Below the pieces are notes generated by a model. The model did not search any database, was not told the origin of the DNA, and was given only the letters and a program-made list of their open reading frames with translations. Made by a program: the position numbers and the translations under genes. From Phycisphaerae bacterium (lineage in GTDB: Bacteria > Planctomycetota > Phycisphaerae > UBA1845), in assembly GCA_028277545.1 (NCBI GenBank), contig JANQGB010000332.1, positions 1-7,637 of the forward strand: a stretch of 7,637 nucleotides of DNA, written 5' to 3'. Of the stretch, positions 1 through 6,800 are shown piece after piece. Every line of letters starts with the position of its first letter. The stretch's first letter is position 1.

Positions 1-1
1 C

Positions 2-3000
2 GAGCAGTGGGGCGAGGCCGGCGCCGGCTCGGCCGTCGGTGGCGGGGTCAGTGCGACCACCTACTCCGACGACGCCGGCGCGGCGGACCTGGCCATCACT
101 GCCGCCGGCGCGATCTACGCCGCCTGGCAACACGCCCCGACGCTGGGCCTCGAGCAGGTCTTGGTGCGGGAGTTCACCGGGATCATCGGCCCGCCGACTG
201 TCGGTCCGGCCCATAGTCCGACTCCCGCGCATGGGGCAACCGATGTAGGCACGTCAGGCATCACGCTGGATTGGGAGGCAGGAGTCAACGGCGAAGTGTT
301 CGATGTGTATCTGGACGACAACTACGCCGAAGTAGCGGCGGCCACCAGCGCCTCGGAGGGTCTGTGGTTCAAGACCACTGATCTCTCGGACGACAGCGTC
401 TCGGGAGTCGATGTCGGCACAAACGGCGCCGGCTGGTACTACTGGCGAGTTGATTCCTGGGACGCCGACCGCGAGACACTGGCCGTTGGCCCCATTTGGA
501 GCTTCCACACCGACACAGTTTCTATTGATGACGAGAGTATCCTAGCAGCTGCCGACGTCTCCCCCATTCGTGGCGTGACCGGCTTCGAGCAGCAGGGCTA
601 CCAGAACCGCGGCGCGGACGAGACGCTTGCCGTAGGCCAGGAGGGTGCCGCCGGGCGTATCCAGCGAACGTTGATTGACTTCGATCTGTGCGCCGCGTGC
701 GGTACACAATCGAGCGGCGTGATGGTCACCACCGCGAGCCTGGATCTGAACATCACCCATCCACCGTCGACCGAGGTCCAGGTGGAGGTCTACCGCATGC
801 GGCAGGGGTGGGTCGAGGGTACCGGAACCACGCTGATGGGCGACGTGGCCGGCACGCCTGACGGCGCTAGTTGGAACACGTTCGACGGTGTGGATGGCTG
901 GCCCGGCCAGAGTGCCCCCAACGGCCTGGACGGCACGGGCTTCAGCACGCGATGTGCGGAGATCGGGCCGGACGTGCAGCCGCTTGGCGTGGCCACGATC
1001 GAGGCAGGATCCTCCGGTTGGTTCTCCATTACGCTGGATTCTCTCAAGGTCCAGCAATGGCTCATGCGGGAGTACCTCAACAACGGTCTGTTAGTGAAGC
1101 TCTCAGATGCCGACGAGGCCAGGCCTGACGCACTGGTCAAGTTCGCCAGCGCCGAGGTTCCAGGCTCAGAGCCTGTGCTGGACATCGAGTACATTGCAGT
1201 GGGCGACCCGCCGGGGCAACTTGTTGTTACTGAGATTGGCTCAGCGCTTACTGGCCCGACGACCGGCGACAGCGAGACGGGCATCACGCTGAGCGGCAGC
1301 GGGTTCACTCCGGGTATGGAGGTCATCTTCGAGGGCCATGACCATCGCGTCGTGATTCCGCCCGAACTGATCGACGTCAACAGCAACGGCGATCAGTTGA
1401 CCTGCCCCATCCCGCCCTTCCCGCCGGGCGTGGACTGCGGGTCGGAGACGCAGTTCGGCGTTGATCTTCTTGTCAGCAACGGGTGCGACGAAGTGAGGGT
1501 TGCGGTGACGGACCTGCCCGACGCACCGCCGTTCATGTACACCGTCACCACGCTGGACGTGGCCTCCGGTCTGGACCTGCAGTCGTTCATCACCGACGCC
1601 GGGCCGGGGACCTGCATCGTGTGCGAAGAGGGCATCTACGACGGCCGGGTCACCTTCCTGCAGGACAAGTCGGCCATGACCCTGACCAGCGCCACGCCCA
1701 CCGATCCGGGCGAGACCAAGATCGACGGTGACCTGGTCGGCAACACCATCACCTTCAACGGCAGCGGCGGCGACATCACCGTCCAGCCGGTGACGGGCAG
1801 TTCGGGCACCAGTGCCGCCTTGGTCTCGGGTGCCCCCAACGTGCTGCGGGGCTTCAACATCCGCCTGGGCGGCACGGCCGGCATCAAGGTGCAGAACGCC
1901 TCGCCGCTGATCATGAACTGCCGCACCGACAACAACTTCGCCGTGGGCGTGGACATCGGTCCGGACACCAGCCCCGTGCTGGTCGATTGTGAGATCGAGG
2001 GCAACATCGGCGGCGGTGTGCGGGCCTACGCCGGCTCCGCGCCGATCATGGTAGGCGGCAGTGTCTCCAGCAACGTCGGCGCCGACTACGGCGGCGGCCT
2101 CTACCTGGAGGATACCCTGCCGGCCACGGTGATCGCGGACCTGGTGATTCGCGACAACCTCGCCGGGATCGACGGCGGCGGAGTCTATTGGGCCGGTGAG
2201 GCTGCCGGCCGGTTCTTCCTCAACGAGGTGGGTGGCAACCGCGTGGGCCTGGGCGGCCGCGGCGCGGGTATCCACTGCGCCGACGACTCCAATCCGCAGA
2301 TCGACCACAACCTCATCGAGAACAACGGCCACTTCGAGGACCGCAACCTGGGCGGCGGCATCTACATCGCCGACCTCAACCGCAGCAGCATCACCATCCG
2401 CGAGAACCTCATCCGCGGCAACATGGCCTACATCGGCGGGGCCATGTACCTGGAGCGCAAGGCGGCACCGGTCGTTGAGCGCAACATCATCGCCGGCAAC
2501 CGCGTCAACCAGTCCTACCCGGATCTGGACAGTTGTCCCAAGGACCAGTACGACGAGTTGATCTGCCCGGATGAGGACCCCTACGCCCCGGGCATCTATG
2601 CCTACGACGCCGAACCCGATCTGCTGGGGAACACCGTCCACCAGAACATCCGGCAGCTCACTTGTGGGGAGCCACCCGACCTGGAGGGCTGCGACCTGCT
2701 GGACGACCAGGAGCAGGGCGGCGGCTTCCACGGCGAGAGCCTGTTCACCGGCGGGGCGGACTTCGTCGAGAACGTGTTCACCCACAACACGGGCTACGAG
2801 CTGTTCAGCGACACGGCCACCACGTCGGTGGAATTCCTGGACAACGTGCTCTTCCATGGTCCGCCGGCAGGCAGAGACAACGAAGAGGACTGGCTGGTTA
2901 CGGACACCTTCTCGCTCTACGTCCCCGATCCGGCCTACCAGGTTGATCCTGACTTCACCACCAACGGTGACTGCACTACCGACAGCCTAGTCGATCCGGC

Positions 3001-3715
3001 CTCCGTAGCTTGGCCCAGGGCCTACGACTATCCGCAGTGCTTCGCAGTGGAGAACGTCATCATTCATCCGGCCGGACAGCTCAAGTATGACGCGTACGTC
3101 GATACGGACGGTGGTGCACTTGCCGACGGTGCCTCACACGCGACGCTGTCTGTGCCGGTCAGTGAACTCACCCAGGAGACCGGCATCAGCATCGAAGTCC
3201 ACGGCGCCGCGGACAACGCCGTCGCGAATCCTCTGTATTACGTTGCGGGGCGTGATCTGAACACCAACGGCACGCTGGACCCCGAGAATATCGCGAGCTT
3301 CTTCGTGCGGTATGACTATGACCAGGACGAGGACGTTGCTGGGGCCAGCATCGCCATACCCCTGCGGCGTCCGCTTCGTCCCAGCGAGGGCAGCCCGCTG
3401 GAGCTATACACAACGGCAAACGGTGCAACGTACACGCTCGTCCCGGGGGTGACCGGCACGGTCGATGTGCTGCGTCAGGTGGTGACCTTTACGGGCGTCA
3501 CCATCCCGCCGGTCGCTACGCTTCTGGCCGACGCCGACGAGGACGGCGACGTCGATCTGATCGACTACGCCCTGTTCCACGGCTGCCTGAGCACTCCTTC
3601 GCCGGGTGCCGCGCCGCTGCGGCAGGAGTGTCTGGCCTGCGACCTGGACCAGGACGGCGACGTGGACCTCCACGACACCGCCGAGTTGCAGCGGGTCTTC
3701 ACCGGTCCGAGATAG
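2..3715 (+). CDS. Multi-domain secreted beta-helix protein with C-terminal dockerin-like pair (5' partial)
   Basis: The frame is open from the first bases, so this is the last 1237 residues of a longer protein. The TTG at 161 is only an internal codon: readable protein lies before it and it has no role as a start. Modules in order: a propeller/sialidase-like repeat end (2-160, 'GAGSAVGGGVS' then 'AIYAAWQ'); an FN3/Ig-like module (209-514, ending WYYWRVD...WSF); a DNRLRE/CBM96-like module (518-1195); an IPT/TIG-like module (1208-1540, with GSGFTPG); a right-handed beta-helix (1541 to about 2900); a ZU5-like beta domain (about 3065-3520); and two EF-hand-type loops (3530-3712). No catalytic residues could be assigned, so binding, adhesion or surface scaffolding is more likely than a named enzyme activity. 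Export is inferred from the module types and the Cys pairs; the signal peptide would lie upstream. The next gene starts 63 bp downstream. The exact function is unknown. Confidence 0.9.
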   Translation, partial: EQWGEAGAGSAVGGGVSATTYSDDAGAADLAITAAGAIYAAWQHAPTLGLEQVLVREFTGIIGPPTVGPAHSPTPAHGATDVGTSGITLDWEAGVNGEVFDVYLDDNYAEVAAATSASEGLWFKTTDLSDDSVSGVDVGTNGAGWYYWRVDSWDADRETLAVGPIWSFHTDTVSIDDESILAAADVSPIRGVTGFEQQGYQNRGADETLAVGQEGAAGRIQRTLIDFDLCAACGTQSSGVMVTTASLDLNITHPPSTEVQVEVYRMRQGWVEGTGTTLMGDVAGTPDGASWNTFDGVDGWPGQSAPNGLDGTGFSTRCAEIGPDVQPLGVATIEAGSSGWFSITLDSLKVQQWLMREYLNNGLLVKLSDADEARPDALVKFASAEVPGSEPVLDIEYIAVGDPPGQLVVTEIGSALTGPTTGDSETGITLSGSGFTPGMEVIFEGHDHRVVIPPELIDVNSNGDQLTCPIPPFPPGVDCGSETQFGVDLLVSNGCDEVRVAVTDLPDAPPFMYTVTTLDVASGLDLQSFITDAGPGTCIVCEEGIYDGRVTFLQDKSAMTLTSATPTDPGETKIDGDLVGNTITFNGSGGDITVQPVTGSSGTSAALVSGAPNVLRGFNIRLGGTAGIKVQNASPLIMNCRTDNNFAVGVDIGPDTSPVLVDCEIEGNIGGGVRAYAGSAPIMVGGSVSSNVGADYGGGLYLEDTLPATVIADLVIRDNLAGIDGGGVYWAGEAAGRFFLNEVGGNRVGLGGRGAGIHCADDSNPQIDHNLIENNGHFEDRNLGGGIYIADLNRSSITIRENLIRGNMAYIGGAMYLERKAAPVVERNIIAGNRVNQSYPDLDSCPKDQYDELICPDEDPYAPGIYAYDAEPDLLGNTVHQNIRQLTCGEPPDLEGCDLLDDQEQGGGFHGESLFTGGADFVENVFTHNTGYELFSDTATTSVEFLDNVLFHGPPAGRDNEEDWLVTDTFSLYVPDPAYQVDPDFTTNGDCTTDSLVDPASVAWPRAYDYPQCFAVENVIIHPAGQLKYDAYVDTDGGALADGASHATLSVPVSELTQETGISIEVHGAADNAVANPLYYVAGRDLNTNGTLDPENIASFFVRYDYDQDEDVAGASIAIPLRRPLRPSEGSPLELYTTANGATYTLVPGVTGTVDVLRQVVTFTGVTIPPVATLLADADEDGDVDLIDYALFHGCLSTPSPGAAPLRQECLACDLDQDGDVDLHDTAELQRVFTGPR
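209..514 (+). other. FN3/Ig-like module within the first protein
   Basis: The segment opens with a Pro-rich lead (SPTPAHGATDV), continues with LDWEAG and FDVYLDD, and closes with WYYWRVD at 434-454 and WSFHTD. This is the familiar extracellular bacterial pattern 'P.dGAtdV...l.W.a..ga..YdVYl...tYYWRVd...GpvWsF.T'. It is probably a spacer or binding beta-sandwich between the propeller-like repeat and the DNRLRE-like module. The assignment rests on motif similarity only. Confidence 0.65.
518..1195 (+). other. DNRLRE / CBM96-like module within the first protein
   Basis: Features that match the DNRLRE family are the N-terminal 'D..i......N.G....L.vG' stretch around 593-640, the 'R.LI.FDL' strand near 662-689, the Trp-containing GWVEGTGTT (806 onward), SWNTFDG (869-889), and a final strand ending VLDIEYI. 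The family, classed as CBM96 in some members, is a beta-sandwich found in secreted polysaccharide-related and surface proteins. Here it may bind a glycan. One Cys pair (CAAC, about 689-700) falls in the middle. Domain limits are approximate. Confidence 0.6.
1208..1540 (+). other. IPT/TIG-like Ig-fold module within the first protein
   Basis: GITLSGSGFTPGMEVIFEG (1280 onward, with GSGFTPG at 1295-1315) is a typical IPT/TIG opening, in which a Gly-Phe turn precedes a strand ending in a surface loop. The module carries a Cys-bracketed Pro-rich loop (LTCPIPPFPPGVDC, about 1397-1438) and a third Cys in SNGCDE. In secreted proteins IPT folds usually act as rigid spacers or protein/glycan contact modules. 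The loop is longer than in most IPT domains. Confidence 0.55.
2009..2790 (+). repeat. Beta-helix protein repeats (GG[GA]-hydrophobic ... hydrophobic-xxN)
   Basis: Eight coils are visible by eye. Starts are at nt 2009 (GGGV), 2090 (GGGL), 2174 (GGGV), 2261 (GAGI), 2351 (GGGI), 2435 (GGAM), 2585 (APGI) and 2717 (GGGF). The matching ends are VSSN, IRDN, VGGN, IENN, IRGN, IAGN, VHQN and FTHN. The first six starts are 27-30 residues apart. The sixth and seventh coils are lengthened by inserts with a Cys pair each (Cys codons 2534/2564 and 2663/2690). This is the pattern of a right-handed parallel beta-helix whose conserved Asn residues stack in a ladder. Less regular coils precede it from about 1541. 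Confidence 0.85.
3065..3520 (+). other. ZU5-like beta domain between helix and dockerin-like pair
   Basis: The order of motifs resembles bacterial ZU5-type domains: 'GGALADGASHATLSVPVSEL' (an Ala/Leu strand, then a VP turn), 'TGISIEV', a middle Asp/Asn-rich part, 'IPLRRPL...SPLELYTT', 'VPGVTGTVD', and a final 'VTIPPVATLLA' strand. In other proteins the last part reads like '...L.lYy.......v.g..vd......v.v..fs.yalla'. The role is probably structural. The match is by pattern and remote, so another Ig-like fold is possible. Confidence 0.4.
3530..3712 (+). other. Dockerin-like pair of Ca-binding loops at the C-terminus
   Basis: Two 12-residue EF-hand-type loops are visible: DADEDGDVDLID (codons from 3530) and DLDQDGDVDLHD (codons from 3641). 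Each has acidic residues at positions 1, 3, 5, 7, 9 and 12 and Gly at position 6. Each is followed by a short helix (YALFHGC; TAELQRVF). The loops start 37 residues apart, and the linker holds three Cys (3584, 3629, 3638). Such C-terminal pairs are frequent in planctomycete exported proteins. True dockerins bind cohesins, but no cohesin is seen here, so the domain may instead serve calcium-dependent folding or surface retention. Confidence 0.8.
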
Positions 3716-3778
3716 GCCGCCGCGGACCAGCGCTCAGCGAGTTGGGAGTCTGAGACACCGTTCGATCCGGAGCATGTG
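3716..3778 (+). other. Intergenic spacer between the two large genes
   Basis: This is 63 bp of GC-rich sequence. There is no good -35/-10 pair and no hairpin followed by a T run; the best inverted repeat is a 5-bp CTCAG/CTGAG stem (3733-3737 with 3750-3754). Absence of both signals favours transcription continuing from the first gene into the second. The spacer is also free of stops in the shared reading frame (21 sense codons between the TAG and the ATG). Confidence 0.6.
3769..3772 (+). promoter_or_regulatory. Shine-Dalgarno site (GGAG) for the RHS/YD gene
   Basis: GGAG lies six bases before the ATG at 3779, a normal spacing. This favours that ATG over the in-frame GTG at 3776, which would be only three bases away. 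The out-of-frame ATG at 3774 is followed at once by TGA. Confidence 0.7.
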
Positions 3779-3859
3779 ATGACCAGGTTTGTTCGTAGCC
3801 TCAGCGCGGCGACGGTCCTGCTGGCCTGGCTGGCTGGCGCGGCCAGCCAGAGTGCCGCC
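3779..3859 (+). other. Sec-type signal peptide of the RHS/YD protein
   Basis: The N-terminus is MTRFVRS (two Arg), followed by an Ala/Leu/Val/Trp hydrophobic core (residues 8-22, including TVLLAWLAGAA). A small-residue site SAA then precedes Q28, so cleavage after Ala27 is likely. There is no lipobox Cys and no twin Arg, so general Sec export by signal peptidase I is the reading. Confidence 0.8.
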
Positions 3860-6800
3860 CAGATCACCCAGGTGGGTGGTGACGGCGTGCTCAACGCCCG
3901 CTACGCAGGCGACATCGACTCATTGCGGGCCTGCACGACCAACGCGCCCTACGGCGAGGTTTACAACTTCTCCGTTGATTGGCCCAACCCTTGTGGTGGC
4001 GAGTCTCCCGGCACCTCCGGCAGTATTGTAGTGGCGCTCACCGACGGCACCTGGGATCGTAGCGTGGTTCGCCTGTATGAAGGCTTCGACGCGTCAACCG
4101 GGCGTGAAGTCACCCCGGGTGGAGAGACAATCGATCTCCAAGATGAACTTGCCGATTATCGCAAGGACTTCTCCATCAAAATCCTGGACAAGAAGGACTT
4201 CGAGCAGTCTGTCGTCGGCCTGAGCTTCAGCGGCACTGCCAAGTACCTGTGCAATGGCGGAATTCAGTCCACACCGATCTCGCACTCCGAGACGCTGCGC
4301 ATTCAGCCGACGGCCGGCTCGGGCTGCAGTCTGTCCGACGAGAGCGAGGCCTTCCTCCCGGGCACGGTCCTGCTGTCGGTACGGGCCGGCGCAGCCGCGC
4401 TGGAGGTGGTGGCCGGCGAGACGGCCGACCTGATCGGCCGCAGCTTCTACACCCGCACAGTGCAGGGCATCACGGCCACCTACGACGTGCGCCTGCCCGG
4501 CTGGGCCGAGACGCTGTACATCCCCAGGGACTCGCAGTTCAACACCCTCCATGGCACGCCCTGGCCGGGGCTCATGCCCGGCTATCACGTAACCAGCGGC
4601 CACGTGGTCGGCCCGGACGGCACCACCCATGTCTTCGAGCAGGAAGGCGGCGGGACCACCTACCGCCTCAAGCTCATCCGCCCCTCCACGGTGTCCAGCG
4701 ACACCCATCCGGCGGTGCAAACCTACTGCTACGACCAGAGCGATGCCCAGGGCATCTACACGCTCATCTCCGACAACGCCCAGCCGGCCAACTGGATTAA
4801 GCTTCGCCGCCATCATCCGACCTATCCCGACGCAGTCACCCGCATCGAGACCAGCGACGGCCGCAGTTGGGATCTGCAGATCGAGTGTCTGGATGACGGC
4901 ACCGGAGAGAAGTGCTGGGTCACCAGGATCACTCCGCAGGGCGGCAAGGGCACGCGGACCTACTTGCGTAACAACTCCGGCCGGATCACCAGGGTGCTCA
5001 ACGCGAGTTTTGACGGCAGCGACGAGGACGGGGCGATCATGTACCAGTTCGTGTACGACGCCGCCCAGCCCACCCGCCTGACCGAGGAGAAGCATTTCAT
5101 AGAGCAGCCCGACGGCTCGGGCGCCCTGCAGACCGTGGTCACCCACGAATACGAAGCCGACAAGATCGTCAAGAAGCTCTACACCGCACCGGGCACCTAT
5201 CGCCAGGTTGACTACGGGTATGACTCGGAGTCGGGCAGGATCAACCGGCTCCAGACCATCACCACCTACTCCGACGAGATGTCCGAGGGCCGGGCATTGG
5301 CCAACATCACCACCTTCGAGCACGACTTCGACAATCTGCGCGGCAACGTGCAGGTGACCAAGGTCATCCTGCCCAAGCGTGACGATGGCTCGGCGCCAGG
5401 TCTGGAGATTCGTCACACCTACAACTCCTCGGGCTACCGTACCAAGACGATCCAGGACTCCGGCTCAAGCCAACTCGTCACCTACGACGTCGATTACGAG
5501 ATGTCCTACGAGCCCGCCTTCTCGCCCCAGCCCGAGAGTTCTTCCGCTCACGACGCGGCCAACCCACCGGCGAGCGGCTCGCGGGCCAGCCGCTGGTTCT
5601 TCAGCCCGCGGATCACCACCTGGCGTGATGGCCGGGGCCATGCCACTGAATACGATTACGAGAACGGCACCCAGGACGAGACCGGCGACGGCGTGGAAGG
5701 TCACGTATCCAACCACCTGCTGAAGATAACCGGCCCGGAGGCCGCCGGACGCACACCCGAGACCCTGTTCACCTACCACGCGGCCAACGGCCTGCTCGAA
5801 TACCGGAAGGTGCGCACCGAAACGGACGCCTTCCGCATAACCGGCTTCGAATACGACGACCTGCTGCGCCTCAGAACCCGCACCGTGGACCCCATCATGG
5901 GCTCGAGGGCTGGCGGCGGCAGCCCCGCGCCCCAGGCGGCCCTGGACCGCCTGGCGCCGGCTCCGCAACCGGTGCAGACCCCGCTGAACATCCAGACCGT
6001 CTTCGAGCACCACGATGCCACCAAGCAGGTAGAGATCACCGGTCCCGACCAGTACAAGACCGTCATCACCTACGACAACGACTACCGCCCGGTCACCGAG
6101 CAGGTCTACCTCAGCCCCAATGTCACCAGCGGGCAGCACTACCGGACCAGCTACCAGTACGACGACGACGGCTGGCTCTTCAAGACCGACCTGGACAATG
6201 TCGATGGCACCGCGCTCAGCGAACCGACCATCACCACGCAGTACACCCGCGACCGGCTCGGTCGGCTCACGCTGCGCACGGTCGATCCCGGCGGGATCGG
6301 GCAGGAGGCCCACTACGTCTACAACTGGCTGGGCGACCCGGTTCGCCAGTACGACACTTCAGGTCGCGGCACCGAGGTCATCTACGAAGGCCGCGGCCTG
6401 GTGGCCTTCGAGTATCCGTTACGGGCCCCTGACGCGACACCCGACGAACACCTTTACGTCGCCAAGGTCTACGATGCGGTCGGCAACCTGACCGAGCACT
6501 GGGATTACCAGAGCGTCGAACTCGCGCACGGCTACGACGACTTCAACCGGTTGACCACCCTGACCCGCATCCCCAACGACTCGGACGAGGTGCAGGACCA
6601 GATTGCCACGCACTACGAGTACGACGGCGACAGCAACGTCACCAGAACGTACATCGTCGGCCCGGGCAACATCGCCCCCGACGGCACCCAGCAGACTAAC
6701 CAGGCCCTCTCGGACGAAGTCCGCAAGTACGACGAGCAGGGCAATCTCTACGAGATCCGCCGGCGCCTGACCGCCGGCACCGACGGGGAGGCCGACCCGC

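Noticed and set aside
1241..2857. 538-residue minus-strand open frame
   Set aside because: It lies opposite the beta-helix in a block where codons end mostly in G or C, which removes antisense stops. The translation is a Val/Ala/Asp/Gly-rich string with no motif, and the plus-strand protein explains the sequence.
2196..2990. Two plus-strand overlapping frames rich in Ser, Thr, Arg and Pro
   Set aside because: They are out-of-frame readings of the beta-helix with low-complexity translation and no conserved pattern.
3733..3754. CTCAG/CTGAG inverted repeat as a terminator between the genes
   Set aside because: The stem is only five base pairs with a 12-base loop, and no T run follows.
3742..3770. 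Possible promoter in the gap (TTGGGA-like box)
   Set aside because: No -10-like hexamer lies at a proper distance, so chance similarity is more likely.
4094..5416. 440-residue minus-strand open frame
   Set aside because: It is a shadow of the RHS/YD gene caused by G/C-ending codons. It has no recognisable domain, and the plus-strand YD protein is clear.
5465..6313. 282-residue minus-strand open frame
   Set aside because: It is antisense to the YD array in the block with the fewest A/T-ending codons, and its repetitive Val/Gly/Asp content mirrors the YD repeats.
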